This document shows positions 1-8,554 of a stretch of DNA of 64,000 bases, one piece after another (positions within the stretch are counted from its first letter, which is position 1; each line of letters opens with the position of its first letter). Both the position numbers and the translations under genes were made by a program. The notes under the pieces were generated by a model. It saw only the letters and a program-made list of their open reading frames with translations, was not told the origin of the DNA and searched no databases. This DNA comes from JALRBM01 sp966186595. GTDB taxonomy: Bacteria; Patescibacteriota; Saccharimonadia; Saccharimonadales; Saccharimonadaceae. The stretch lies in assembly GCA_966186595.1 (NCBI GenBank), contig CBIFWO010000001.1:59009-123008 (forward strand), given 5' to 3'.

Positions 1-1
1 C

Positions 2-250
2 GCTAGGGCGAGTACGAAGGATGATTTTACAAAGTGGATCAAGGATGTAGAAGCCTCGCCAGTCATACTCGACCAGTCTACATATGATGATCTGGCCAAA
101 CCAGGCACGATCAAAAATCCAAAGTACTATCAATTAGGCAAGACTGATCTTTATGAAAGTATCGTGATGAAGTATATGATGCCGCCCGTGAAAGAGCAAA
201 AACCAAAGGAAGATGATATGCACATGATGCATGATATGGAGGGGATGTAA
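2..250 (+). CDS. cyoA: Cytochrome bo3 quinol oxidase subunit II, C-terminal end (partial)
   Basis: Only the last 82 codons are in the window, in the frame ending with the TAA at 248-250. The visible part matches the periplasmic tail of CyoA-type subunit II: a segment ASTKDDFTKWIKD followed by a spacer and a YYQLGKTDLYESIV stretch, which corresponds to the region before the end of E. coli CyoA. The last 15 residues are rich in Met, His and Asp (KEDDMHMMHDMEGM), an unusual tail that could bind metal, although this is only inference. The stop overlaps the cyoB ATG by one base, so the two are translationally coupled. The N-terminal signal, transmembrane hairpin and cupredoxin core lie outside the window. 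Confidence 0.85.
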   Translation, partial: ARASTKDDFTKWIKDVEASPVILDQSTYDDLAKPGTIKNPKYYQLGKTDLYESIVMKYMMPPVKEQKPKEDDMHMMHDMEGM

Positions 251-2229
251 TGGATTGGTTGCTGGGAAGATTTACACTTGATGCACTGCCGAAAGAGCCG
301 GTGACTCAGGGCGGTGCATTGTCGATGGTGCTGATTGGACTAGTCGCGGTGGCGGCGTTATTTTACTTCAAGCGATGGACATGGCTATGGAAGAATTGGC
401 TCACCACGCTAGATGCAAAAAAAATTGGTATCATGTACATCATCGTGGCTATACTGATGTTGCTTCGGGGTGTGGCAGATGCACTGATGATCCGCGCGCA
501 GCAGGCACTTGCAAGTGGTGATGCGGCGGGCGTACTGAGTTCGGACACCTTCCAGCAAGTCTTTTCATCGCACGGTACGATCATGATCTTCTTTGTTGCG
601 ATGGGACTGATGTTCGGATTGATCAACCTGGTATTGCCCTTGATGTTAGGGACACGAGATGTGGCATTTCCATTTCTGAATTCAGTGAGTTTCTGGTTGT
701 TTGCGGTTGGAATGATACTTGTCAACATATCAATTATGGCGGGAGGATTCTCTACCGGGGGTTGGCTGGGATATCCGCCACTAACGGGACTAGAATATAG
801 CCCAGGACCAGGAGTGGATTATTGGATATGGTCGCTGCAAATTGCTGGCGTGGGAAGCCTTTTGTCGGGAATTAACTTCTTGGTGACGATACTGAAAAAA
901 CGTGCGCCAGGGATGACTCTTATGAAGATGCCGATCTTTGCCTGGAGCGTACTTGTAACAACCCTCCTGATTATCTTTGCTTTCCCAATTCTGACGGCGA
1001 CACTTGGTATGCTGTCACTAGACCGATTGATGGGCATGCATTTCTTTACGTCTGATTTTGGCGGGAATCCAATGATGTATATCAACCTGATTTGGGCGTG
1101 GGGACATCCCGAGGTGTACATTTTGATCTTGCCAGCATTCGGCATCTTTTCGGAAGTTGTTGCGACATTTTCTAGAAAACGATTATTTGGGTATAAGACG
1201 ATGGTCGGCGCGTTGTTCGCAATTACTTTTCTGTCGTTCATTGTGTGGCTGCATCACTTCTTTACGATGGGTGCGGGCGCAAATGTGAACGCATTCTTTG
1301 GTATTACGACGATGATTATAGCGGTGCCGACAGGCGTAAAAATATTCAACTGGCTATTTACAATGTACCGGGGCAAGATTCGATTCGCGACGCCGATGCG
1401 ATGGTTTATGTGTTTTGTCGTGACATTTACGATCGGCGGTGTGTCAGGCGTGTTAATGGCAGTGCCCGCATTGGATTTTCAGGTGCATAACAGCTTGTTC
1501 TTGGTGGCGCATTTCCATAACGTTATTATTGGTGGTGTGTTGTTCGGATTTTTTGCTGGCCTTACGTATTGGTTTCCAAAGATCTTCGGTTTTACATTAA
1601 ACGAACGATTGGGCAAGTACGCTTCGTATTGTTGGCTTATTGGATTCATGCTGGCGTTCTTGCCACTTTATGTTCTTGGCTTAATGGGGGCTACACGACG
1701 ACTTGATCATTACGATGGCGAAGGCTGGCAGGCGCTGTTTATGGTGGCGGGTGTTGGGGTGATGGTCATCGCACTTGGTATCGGGCTGCAACTTTTGCAG
1801 CTGGCGGTCAGCATATGGCAACGCAAGAAAAATCTGGATACGACGGGCGATCCATGGAATGGCCGAACGCTTGAATGGTCAGTTCCTTCGCCGGCGCCAT
1901 TTTATAACTTTGCAATTTCTCCTGTGGTGGATAGCCGGGACGCATTTTGGGAAGAAAAACAGCGATCGGGACGTACGAAAAAGAGGCAAGTGTATCAGGA
2001 TGTTCATTTGCCAAAAAATAGTGGCCTGGGACTGGTGATTGCCGGGTTTAGTTTCTTGATTGGATTTGGATTGATCTGGCATATGTGGTGGCTTGCCGCC
2101 TTGGGTCTGGTTGGGGTGATTGTGACGATTATCGTTCGATGTTCAAATGACGAGATTGAATACACATTGACGGCTGCAGAAATAAAAAAGCTAGACATGG
2201 CCAATAGGAAAAAGGAGCGATACGCATGA
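250..2229 (+). CDS. cyoB: Cytochrome bo3 quinol oxidase subunit I
   Basis: This is the heme-copper catalytic subunit, 659 aa and polytopic, reducing oxygen with quinol electrons and pumping protons across the membrane. The key residues are all visible: the low-spin heme ligands H108 and H423, the CuB ligands H286, H335 and H336, the high-spin heme ligand H421, the cross-linked Tyr290 within GHPEVY, and Glu288. Asp137 in the GTRDVAFPFLN segment matches the entrance of the D proton channel. The numbering is within two residues of E. coli CyoB, so this is a complete A-type oxidase. The ATG overlaps the cyoA stop, and the 3' end overlaps cyoC by four bases (ATGA), as expected for one operon. Confidence 0.97.
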   Translation: MDWLLGRFTLDALPKEPVTQGGALSMVLIGLVAVAALFYFKRWTWLWKNWLTTLDAKKIGIMYIIVAILMLLRGVADALMIRAQQALASGDAAGVLSSDTFQQVFSSHGTIMIFFVAMGLMFGLINLVLPLMLGTRDVAFPFLNSVSFWLFAVGMILVNISIMAGGFSTGGWLGYPPLTGLEYSPGPGVDYWIWSLQIAGVGSLLSGINFLVTILKKRAPGMTLMKMPIFAWSVLVTTLLIIFAFPILTATLGMLSLDRLMGMHFFTSDFGGNPMMYINLIWAWGHPEVYILILPAFGIFSEVVATFSRKRLFGYKTMVGALFAITFLSFIVWLHHFFTMGAGANVNAFFGITTMIIAVPTGVKIFNWLFTMYRGKIRFATPMRWFMCFVVTFTIGGVSGVLMAVPALDFQVHNSLFLVAHFHNVIIGGVLFGFFAGLTYWFPKIFGFTLNERLGKYASYCWLIGFMLAFLPLYVLGLMGATRRLDHYDGEGWQALFMVAGVGVMVIALGIGLQLLQLAVSIWQRKKNLDTTGDPWNGRTLEWSVPSPAPFYNFAISPVVDSRDAFWEEKQRSGRTKKRQVYQDVHLPKNSGLGLVIAGFSFLIGFGLIWHMWWLAALGLVGVIVTIIVRCSNDEIEYTLTAAEIKKLDMANRKKERYA

Positions 2230-2816
2230 GCGTTACGACTGAACAGGCGGAGTTGAGTGAGCGAAGAGCAACAAAAACACTAGGCTTTTGGATCTACCTC
2301 ATGACGGACTGTATTTTGTTTGCTAGTTTGTTTGCGACCTATGTTGTTTTACGAGGGAGCACTTACGGAGGACCTGGTGAGCGCGAACTTTTCGATATGC
2401 CGTTTGTCCTTGCGGAAACGCTTATTCTGTTAACGAGTAGTTTTACGTGTGGACTGGCTATTTTGGCGGTACGCGCTGGTCGCAAGACATACGCCTTGGT
2501 AGGATTGGCCATAACATTCCTACTTGGAGCGGCTTTCTTGAGTCTAGAACTAATCGAATTTACGCAACTAGTGAGCGAAGGGAATAGCTGGCAAGCAAGC
2601 GCCTTCCTTTCAGCATTCTTTACGCTTGTTGGAACACACGGTCTGCATATTGCTGTCGGACTTTTATGGATTCTTGTAATGATGTGGCAACTATTAAATC
2701 GAGGCTTGACGGCAGGAGCGTTGCGCCGTCTAGGCATGTTCGGATTATTTTGGCATTTCCTGGATATTATCTGGATCTTTATTTTCACGATCGTTTATTT
2801 GATGGGAGTAATCTAA
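2226..2816 (+). CDS. cyoC: Cytochrome bo3 quinol oxidase subunit III
   Basis: This 196 aa protein has five predicted membrane helices. It is the heme-free subunit that sits against subunit I and supports its assembly. Family features are the FWIYLMTDCILFASLFATYVVL helix near residues 21-42 and the GTHGLHIAVGLLWI segment near 138-151, both typical of CyoC. The length is close to the usual 200 aa. The ATG overlaps the cyoB stop, and cyoD starts one base after the cyoC stop. Confidence 0.95.
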   Translation: MSVTTEQAELSERRATKTLGFWIYLMTDCILFASLFATYVVLRGSTYGGPGERELFDMPFVLAETLILLTSSFTCGLAILAVRAGRKTYALVGLAITFLLGAAFLSLELIEFTQLVSEGNSWQASAFLSAFFTLVGTHGLHIAVGLLWILVMMWQLLNRGLTAGALRRLGMFGLFWHFLDIIWIFIFTIVYLMGVI

Positions 2817-2817
2817 T

Positions 2818-3177
2818 ATGGGCGAAACACGGACGGATATGCGACGATATGTTATCGGGTTTGTGTCGGCGGTGATTCTGACTTTAACGGCGTATGTGCT
2901 CGTTGTGAGCGGGGTGTTAAATGGTGGGTGGTTAATCGCCGCGATTATTGGTTTGGCGGCTGTGCAACTAGCTGTGCAGCTGGTGTGTTTCTTGCATTTT
3001 GGAAGCACGAGGGATGGTGATTCCCGGTGGCATCAAGCAGCGTTTTATGTCATGATGATTATCCTTATAATTATCGTCGGCGGATCATTGTGGATTATGG
3101 CAAATCTGAACTACAATATGATGTCATCGCACGAAATGGAAGAATACATGTTAAAAGAAAGCAGCAAGGGTTTTTAG
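2818..3177 (+). CDS. cyoD: Cytochrome bo3 quinol oxidase subunit IV
   Basis: This small subunit of 119 aa has three hydrophobic helices, at about residues 12-33, 40-60 and 72-93. The QLAVQLVCFLHFG motif in the second helix is characteristic of CyoD/CtaF-type subunits, which help assemble the CuB site. The gene lies between cyoC and cyoE in the standard cyoABCDE order. The C-terminal 25 residues are hydrophilic and Met/Glu rich. It ends one base before the GTG of cyoE. Confidence 0.93.
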   Translation: MGETRTDMRRYVIGFVSAVILTLTAYVLVVSGVLNGGWLIAAIIGLAAVQLAVQLVCFLHFGSTRDGDSRWHQAAFYVMMIILIIIVGGSLWIMANLNYNMMSSHEMEEYMLKESSKGF

Positions 3178-3178
3178 G

Positions 3179-4045
3179 GTGAAAGGAATCCAAAAATACT
3201 ATTGGCTAACCAAACCAGGGATTGTTTTTAGTAACGTTATTGCTGCTATTGCGGGTTTTTTCCTAGCCAGCGGTCGTGCATATGAATTGAATCTCGGGAT
3301 TTTTTTGGCACTGGTTGTCGGCACTGCGCTAGTGATCGCATCGGCATGTGTCTTCAATAATTATCTTGATCGCGGTATTGACAGCAAAATGAAGCGGACG
3401 AGTTGGCGTGCGACGGCATCGGGCAATATCTCTACATGGGCAGTGTTTGCCTTCCTCGGCGTTCTTGGCGTTATCGGGTTTACCCTTCTTGTTATATTTA
3501 CAAATATGCTGACGGTTTTGCTTGTAGCCGTGGCGTATTTCTCTTATGTTGTGCTGTATGGAATTGCCAAACGCAAGACGATTCATGGCACCTTGGTGGG
3601 TACTATTCCGGGAGGTATTCCGCCAGTGGCGGGATATGTTGCGGTGACTAGTTCGTTCGACAGTGCTGCGCTACTTCTTTTCTTGATAATGCTTTGTTGG
3701 CAGATGGCACATTTTTATGCGATTGGCATGAGACGTCGTGATGAATATGCGGCAGCTAATCTTCCTGTTATGCCAGTTGTGAAGGGGATGTACGCCACAA
3801 AGATACAAATTCTATGCTATGTTTCAGGGTTTATTGTTGTGAATATCCTTCTCGTCCTATTGGGGTATGTCGGGTACGTCTATCTCGCTGTTATGACGAC
3901 GCTTGGAATTGTCTGGTTGGTAAAGGGTGTAAGAGGACTTAGGAAAGGCGATGACCAAAAATGGGCCAAGCGCATGTTTCTTTTTTCGCTGGTTGTCCTT
4001 TTAGCATTTTGTGCCATGCTCTCCGTTGGCACACTGTTACCATGA
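3179..4045 (+). CDS. cyoE: Protoheme IX farnesyltransferase (heme O synthase)
   Basis: CyoE is a UbiA-superfamily prenyltransferase that adds farnesyl to heme b to make heme o for the oxidase. The protein has 288 aa and about eight or nine membrane helices. The first Asp-rich motif is visible as NNYLDRGIDSKMKRT near residues 60-74, and the second conserved segment as MRRRDEYAAANLPVMPVVKG near 183-202. The start is GTG at 3179, one base after the cyoD stop. No heme A synthase (CtaA) is seen nearby, which fits a bo3 rather than an aa3 enzyme. Confidence 0.95.
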   Translation: MKGIQKYYWLTKPGIVFSNVIAAIAGFFLASGRAYELNLGIFLALVVGTALVIASACVFNNYLDRGIDSKMKRTSWRATASGNISTWAVFAFLGVLGVIGFTLLVIFTNMLTVLLVAVAYFSYVVLYGIAKRKTIHGTLVGTIPGGIPPVAGYVAVTSSFDSAALLLFLIMLCWQMAHFYAIGMRRRDEYAAANLPVMPVVKGMYATKIQILCYVSGFIVVNILLVLLGYVGYVYLAVMTTLGIVWLVKGVRGLRKGDDQKWAKRMFLFSLVVLLAFCAMLSVGTLLP

Positions 4046-4061
4046 GTGGTATACTTTTCCT

Positions 4062-4322
4062 ATGATTGTTTTATTTCATGTGACGGTGGCGCTTCTGAGC
4101 TTATTTTTGACAAGTCTGGCATATCTTCGTCCATCAACTATCAAGCTAAAAATTGCCTACAGTCTGGTCGGATTGACATTTGCGAGCGGGGTGTATCTGG
4201 TATGGAGCGCCCCTGCGCACATGATTGAGGCGTGTATGGCGGGGCTATTTTATACCGGATTAGTTACGGTTGGTATCATCGCGGCGCGGGCAAAATTGGC
4301 TTTGGTGCAGAATCATTCATAA
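4062..4322 (+). CDS. Small three-helix membrane protein of unknown function
   Basis: This 86 aa protein has three hydrophobic segments (about residues 2-19, 28-46 and 52-74) and a short charged tail. I do not recognise the family. I chose the ATG at 4062 rather than the in-frame upstream ATG at 4011, because 4011 lies inside cyoE and a TATACT -10 box at 4050-4055 ends six bases before the 4062 ATG, which suggests a leaderless transcript. Its place between cyoE and ndh suggests a role near the respiratory chain, but this is inferred from position alone. Confidence 0.7.
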   Translation: MIVLFHVTVALLSLFLTSLAYLRPSTIKLKIAYSLVGLTFASGVYLVWSAPAHMIEACMAGLFYTGLVTVGIIAARAKLALVQNHS

Positions 4323-4340
4323 AATCCAGAGGAAAAATAA

Positions 4341-5528
4341 ATGAATATAGTTGTTGTAGGCGGAGGGTTCGCCGGAGTAAAAGCGGCGCTAGAGCTGTCG
4401 AAAGATCGTCAAAATACTATCGCGCTTATTTCTGACAAATTAGATTTTCAATATTATCCAGCACTGTATGGTGCTGCGACTGGCCATAATCACTTAGAGT
4501 CATGGGTGCCACTCCGTCAGATTTTTAGTGGCAAAAAGAACGTGACGCTTATTCAAGACAAAATAGTCTCCATCCATCCAGAAAAGAAGGAAGTGAAGGG
4601 CGAGTCGGATGCCGCATATCCGTATGAGAAGTGCCTTCTGGCCCTCGGCGCGGTGACGACATACTTTGGCATCAAGGGTTTGGACACCTATTCATATGGG
4701 ATCAAATCGGCCGAAGAAATCGAGCGATTAAAGCAACATCTTTATGAGAGAATCGTCCAGAGAAAAGAAGAAAATAAGCGCTATGTTGTCATTGGCGCTG
4801 GACCCACGGGTGTTGAGCTGGCGGCGGCGCTGGGGTCGTATATCACTCGAATTCACGAGCATTACAACATCGACAGTACGGGAATTCAGGTCGATCTTTT
4901 AGAGGCTGCTCCTCGTGTACTTCCAAAGATGAGTGAGAGGGCGAGTCGACTTGCTATGACGCGCCTGCAAAAGTTAGGGGTGAATGTTCAGGTGGGTCAG
5001 GCTGTTGAGCAGGCGACGGCGGACAGTATCATGGTGGGCGGCAAGCCTATCACAAGTCACACGGTTATTTGGACGTCTGGCGTAATGAACCATCCATTTT
5101 TTAAAGAGAATGCGCAGTACTTTACTCTTGCTAAAAATGGTCGTGTTCAGGTTGATGAGTTTATGCAAGCGGCGGATGATGTGTATGTTCTGGGGGATAA
5201 TGCTGATACACCATATACCGGACTCGCTCAGACTGCGCTACACGATGCGTTATTTGTGTCAGGAAATATTCTGCGTGAGATGCGGGGTAGCACACCAAAA
5301 ACGTATAAGGCAGTGAGGCCGCCCGTCGTTGTGCCAATTGGCGAAAATTGGGCGATCTTTGAGTGGCACTGGTTATGTATTGGAGGCTGGATTGCTTCGC
5401 TTCTTCGTCGTGCCGCTGATTTTGTCGGGTACTCAGATATGCTGCCGATTGGGCAAGCGCTAGGAGTTTGGCGGGCCTCCCTCGTGAATAATGATGACAA
5501 TGTGATGCCACAGGCGCCCAAAAAGTAA
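4341..5528 (+). CDS. ndh: Type II NADH:quinone oxidoreductase (NDH-2 family)
   Basis: This single-subunit, non-pumping flavoenzyme of 395 aa would pass electrons from NADH to quinone and feed the bo3 oxidase just upstream. An N-terminal FAD-binding Rossmann motif reads VVVGGGFAGVKAALELS (residues 4-20). A second dinucleotide-binding motif, VVIGAGPTGVELAAALG, sits near 149-165. The YVLGDNADTPYTGLAQTALHDA segment near 282-303 is the usual FAD-contacting motif of the family. The C-terminal part has a hydrophobic patch that could attach the enzyme to the membrane. With cyoABCDE it forms a minimal aerobic chain. Sulfide:quinone reductase relatives cannot be fully excluded, but their catalytic cysteines are absent here. 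Confidence 0.9.
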   Translation: MNIVVVGGGFAGVKAALELSKDRQNTIALISDKLDFQYYPALYGAATGHNHLESWVPLRQIFSGKKNVTLIQDKIVSIHPEKKEVKGESDAAYPYEKCLLALGAVTTYFGIKGLDTYSYGIKSAEEIERLKQHLYERIVQRKEENKRYVVIGAGPTGVELAAALGSYITRIHEHYNIDSTGIQVDLLEAAPRVLPKMSERASRLAMTRLQKLGVNVQVGQAVEQATADSIMVGGKPITSHTVIWTSGVMNHPFFKENAQYFTLAKNGRVQVDEFMQAADDVYVLGDNADTPYTGLAQTALHDALFVSGNILREMRGSTPKTYKAVRPPVVVPIGENWAIFEWHWLCIGGWIASLLRRAADFVGYSDMLPIGQALGVWRASLVNNDDNVMPQAPKK

Positions 5529-5553
5529 GCTACCCACCCCTCTTCTTATTTGC

Positions 5554-5559
5554 TATACT
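5554..5559 (+). promoter_or_regulatory. Extended -10 promoter box of the FKBP gene
   Basis: TATACT is preceded by TGC, giving an extended -10 element. It lies 34 bases before the ATG at 5594. The leader carries an AGAGAGGGAACAGG purine stretch that can serve as ribosome binding site. The same TGCTATACT string recurs before ppa and tyrS in this window. Confidence 0.6.
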
Positions 5560-5593
5560 ATGTACTAGTCAACAAGAGAGGGAACAGGAAAAT

Positions 5594-6256
5594 ATGGCGA
5601 CTCAGAGGCGGCAGCGCATTGGTATTTGGGTGATTGCAATTGTTATGACAATTGGTACGGTTGGATCATTTGCGGTGATGATTTTGGCAAATCAGAACAG
5701 TACGGTTGACCAGGCAAGACTGACCAAATTGACAGACGAGTATCAAAAACTCAACAAAGAATACCAGGCGAAGGTGGATGCACAGTCAGTTGAGCTCTCG
5801 AGCAAATACTTTGCAGAGTTTAGCCAGTATAGCAGTCGACCTGGCACTTTTGACAGGGACGGTATTAAAGAACTAAAAACCGAAGACCTAAAAACAGGTG
5901 ACGGGGAGGCGCTTGGTAAGGATGCGACCTTTACCGCCTACTATATCGGCTGGAAACCTGATGGAAAGGTATTCGATTCTTCGATTGATGGCAGTAAGCT
6001 AAAAGCGCCAATTACCGCAACACCAGGTGGGGTGATCGCTGGTTGGACTAAGGGTGCAGAGGGTATGAAGGTTGGTGGTGTACGCGAGCTTACGATTCCA
6101 TCGGATCAGGCGTATGGAGAAAAGGGGAGTGGAGATGCTATCCCACCCAACACTCCACTCAAGTTTATTATCATGGTCATTCCAAAACCTGAAGAAATTC
6201 CCGAGCCAGAGATGCCAAAGGAATTATTAAATTACTACACGACAGGAAAGTTTTAG
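5594..6256 (+). CDS. Membrane-anchored FKBP-type peptidyl-prolyl isomerase
   Basis: This 220 aa protein has an N-terminal membrane anchor (about residues 12-33), then a charged coiled-coil-like stretch to about 75, then an FKBP domain near residues 95-200. The domain shows the family core: TAYYIGWKPDGKVFDSS, GGVIAGWTKGAEGMKVGG and IPSDQAYG, ending in a PPNTPLKFIIMV strand. It would catalyse proline isomerisation on the outer face of the membrane, aiding folding of exported proteins. The C-terminal 20 residues (PEEIPEPEMPKELL) are acidic and proline rich. A second, cytosolic FKBP is encoded at 49994-50383. Confidence 0.93.
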   Translation: MATQRRQRIGIWVIAIVMTIGTVGSFAVMILANQNSTVDQARLTKLTDEYQKLNKEYQAKVDAQSVELSSKYFAEFSQYSSRPGTFDRDGIKELKTEDLKTGDGEALGKDATFTAYYIGWKPDGKVFDSSIDGSKLKAPITATPGGVIAGWTKGAEGMKVGGVRELTIPSDQAYGEKGSGDAIPPNTPLKFIIMVIPKPEEIPEPEMPKELLNYYTTGKF

Positions 6257-6277
6257 GTTCGAATCTAGGAGAGCAAT

Positions 6278-7228
6278 ATGGAAGAAAAAATCAGAGATGT
6301 TGTGATGATTGGTGCTGGCCCCAGTGCACTTGCGGCGGCTGTGTATACTACTCGCGAGGATATTGACACGGTTCTTTACGAAAAAAGTATCATTGGTGGC
6401 CTAGCGGCTATCACTGATAAAGTTGATAACTACCCTGGCTTTCCAGAAGGTATCGAGGGATTAAAACTAGCAGAGCAATTGCAGCAACAGGCCGAGCGAT
6501 TCGGTGCTCAGATTGAACTGGGTGATGTGTCCGGGATCCGTGATGACGGTGAGTTCAAGACGGTTGTTGTTGATGGCGAGGACGTCAAGGCTCGGACTGT
6601 GCTTATCGCGACGGGAAGCGACTATAAAAAGATCAATGTTCCTGGTGAGCAAGAATATTACGGGCGAGGTGTTCACTACTGTGCGACCTGTGATGGTGCT
6701 TTTTATCGTGATAAGCGACTGGTTGTTGTTGGTGGGGGTAACTCGGCTATACAGGAGGCGATTTTTCTTACTCGTTTCACGAGTCATATCGACATTCTTG
6801 TAAGAAGTGAGATCAGGGCAAGCGAGGTATTGCAACACGATCTCCAGAAGTACATCGAATCAGGCCAAATTGCCGTACACCTCAACACCGCCACAAAAGA
6901 AATTATAGCTGTCGATGGAAAAGTTAGTGCTGTTCAAGTCGTAAAAAATGGCGAAGAACAGACGATTGAAACGGACGGTGTCTTTATCTTTGTCGGACTA
7001 AAGCCAAACACCAGTTTCCTGCAAGGTAGCGGGATCGAGTTAGATGAGCAGGGACTGATAAAAACAGATGAACACCTCGCGACGAATATGCCAGGAGTCT
7101 ATGCCAGTGGCGATGTGCGGAGTGGAGCAACGATGCAAATTGCAAGTGCAGTTGGTGAAGGCGCTACTGCTGCTCTTTCCATTCGTGAATACCTAGACGG
7201 CAGTAAACGAGGCGGTCTATACAACTAA
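6278..7228 (+). CDS. trxB: Thioredoxin reductase
   Basis: This 316 aa FAD-dependent enzyme is predicted to reduce thioredoxin with NADPH. The FAD-binding motif is MIGAGPSALAAAVY (residues 10-23), the redox-active pair is C135/C138 in HYCATCDG, and the second nucleotide-binding motif VVVGGGNSAIQEA sits near 149-161. The C-terminal FAD motif reads VYASGDVRSGATMQIASAVGEG. The first motif has Ser-Ala in place of the more common Ala-Gly, a mild deviation. The gene lies 21 bases after the FKBP gene, and AGGAGAG provides a ribosome binding site. Confidence 0.93.
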   Translation: MEEKIRDVVMIGAGPSALAAAVYTTREDIDTVLYEKSIIGGLAAITDKVDNYPGFPEGIEGLKLAEQLQQQAERFGAQIELGDVSGIRDDGEFKTVVVDGEDVKARTVLIATGSDYKKINVPGEQEYYGRGVHYCATCDGAFYRDKRLVVVGGGNSAIQEAIFLTRFTSHIDILVRSEIRASEVLQHDLQKYIESGQIAVHLNTATKEIIAVDGKVSAVQVVKNGEEQTIETDGVFIFVGLKPNTSFLQGSGIELDEQGLIKTDEHLATNMPGVYASGDVRSGATMQIASAVGEGATAALSIREYLDGSKRGGLYN

Positions 7229-7929
7229 CGCTTGTTTTTGGATTTGTTAATTTCACCCAGAATAACATCAGGGCGATTAGTGACGATACCATCGATGCCC
7301 TTTCGCGAAAATAGCATAGCAGTGTGCGGTCGGTCGACTGTGTAGACATATGTAAAGATTCCAGCTCGCTTGGCGATTTCGATGGCGAACTCACTGGCGT
7401 ATAAGCGATGAAATCCGACTGCTGTTAATTGAAGCTTGCGGTGATAAGCGATGAACAGAAAGGGATTCATGGTATGAAGTAATGAAAGGTTCGCCTCTTT
7501 ACTTGTACGTCGCATAGCTATGAGCTCACTTGCATAGAACGAAGAAAAGAGAACCTTATCCCAATCTGCAGGCTTTTTGATAAAATCCTTTTCGACCAGT
7601 CTAGCTATTACTTTTCCACTCCCTCGACCCTTCGCCTCTATATTAAGAAGAACTTTGCCGAAGAATTCCTTCAGTATTTCTTCGAGTGTAAAAATTGGCT
7701 GAGTGGCAAATCGTTCGCGCAGTTCCTGGAGGGTGTGGCGACTAATGACCGTCGTATCATGATGAGTGCGAAAGGCCACGAAGTCGTGCATAAGGACGGG
7801 TATACCATCGCTGGTAAGACGTACGTCAATTTCAAGGATATCTGCCCCCGCCTTCAGGCCGGCGCGGAGGGCGTCGAGGGTATTTTCTTTTGCCAAACCA
7901 GCGGCGCCTCGGTGACTAATGACTAACAT
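7225..7929 (-). CDS. Glycerophosphodiester phosphodiesterase
   Basis: This 234 aa GDPD-family TIM barrel hydrolyses glycerophosphodiesters to glycerol-3-phosphate and an alcohol. The N-terminal active-site signature is complete: ISHRGAAGLAKENTLDAL, then EIDVRLTSDGIPVLMHD, holding the catalytic His pair and the metal-binding Glu/Asp. NIEAKG near residue 110 supplies the further Glu. No signal peptide is seen, so it is probably cytosolic and recycles deacylated lipids. The 3' end overlaps the trxB stop by four bases. Its promoter shares a perfect palindrome with ppa. Confidence 0.92.
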   Translation of the reverse strand: MLVISHRGAAGLAKENTLDALRAGLKAGADILEIDVRLTSDGIPVLMHDFVAFRTHHDTTVISRHTLQELRERFATQPIFTLEEILKEFFGKVLLNIEAKGRGSGKVIARLVEKDFIKKPADWDKVLFSSFYASELIAMRRTSKEANLSLLHTMNPFLFIAYHRKLQLTAVGFHRLYASEFAIEIAKRAGIFTYVYTVDRPHTAMLFSRKGIDGIVTNRPDVILGEINKSKNKR

Positions 7930-7939
7930 GATTTCCCTT

Positions 7940-7961
7940 AGTATAGCAAATTTGCTATACT
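7940..7961. promoter_or_regulatory. Perfect 22-bp palindrome spanning divergent -10 boxes
   Basis: The sequence reads identically on both strands, from AGTATAGCAAA to TTTGCTATACT. It contains a TATACT -10 box for the phosphodiesterase gene (minus strand) and one for ppa (plus strand), so the two promoters are nearly back to back. A perfect dyad of this length over both -10 boxes could be a repressor operator, or simply the result of two convergent extended -10 elements (TGCTATACT). Confidence 0.7.
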
Positions 7962-7987
7962 GCGAGTGAGTAAATAACGGAGATATT

Positions 7988-8515
7988 ATGGCTGATTTTA
8001 ATCAAATTCTTACGCCTGGCAGTGTGGATGCGGGTACGATCAATGTTGTTATCGAGATTCCTGCTGGCAGTTCACACAAAATTGAATGGAATCGTGACCT
8101 TGCGGTAATGCAACTCGATCGTGTCGAGCCTGCTATTTTCGCCAAGCCAACCAACTATGGATTTATTCCGCAGACATTGGACGAGGATGGTGATGAGCTC
8201 GACGTGCTTCTTGTCACAGATGAGCCACTTCCAACAGGTGTCTTTTTAGAGGCAAAAATTATCGGCGTGATGAAATTTGAGGATGATGGAGAGGTTGACG
8301 ACAAGATCGTTGCCGTTCCAACCGATGATCGTAATACTGGTAACCGCATTCAATCACTCCAGGATATTCCGCAGCTGGTAAAGCAGATCGAGAATCACTT
8401 TAATCATTACAAGGATCTAAAGAAACCTGGGAGCACCATTGTTCAGGAGTGGGGTGGCGTCGAAGAGGCAAAACAAGTTGTTCATGCGGCGATCGATCGT
8501 TGGAATAATCGCTAG
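7988..8515 (+). CDS. ppa: Inorganic pyrophosphatase, family I
   Basis: This 175 aa cytosolic enzyme hydrolyses pyrophosphate to drive biosynthesis. The Mg-binding signature is YGFIPQTLDEDGDELDVLL (about residues 57-75), which holds the D-x-D-x-x-D pattern of soluble family I enzymes. Further conserved parts are the KIEWN strand near 34 and the HYKDLKKP motif near 139. A ribosome binding site (CGGAGATATT) precedes the ATG, and an extended -10 box, TGCTATACT, ends at 7961. A strong hairpin follows the stop. Confidence 0.95.
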   Translation: MADFNQILTPGSVDAGTINVVIEIPAGSSHKIEWNRDLAVMQLDRVEPAIFAKPTNYGFIPQTLDEDGDELDVLLVTDEPLPTGVFLEAKIIGVMKFEDDGEVDDKIVAVPTDDRNTGNRIQSLQDIPQLVKQIENHFNHYKDLKKPGSTIVQEWGGVEEAKQVVHAAIDRWNNR

Positions 8516-8527
8516 CCTTTAATACCT

Positions 8528-8554
8528 AAAATAGCCCTCTCTCGGGCTATTTTT
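8528..8554. terminator. Bidirectional rho-independent terminator between ppa and rel
   Basis: A ten-base stem, AAAATAGCCC paired with GGGCTATTTT around a six-base loop, is flanked by A and T tracts. It can therefore terminate both ppa (plus) and rel (minus). It overlaps the last codons of rel. Confidence 0.85.

Noticed and set aside
6255..6270. GGTTCGAATC, like a tRNA T-loop
   Set aside because: No acceptor stem, anticodon arm or CCA-like end around it. It sits between a stop codon and the trxB ribosome site and is too short for a tRNA. I saw no tRNA gene in the window.
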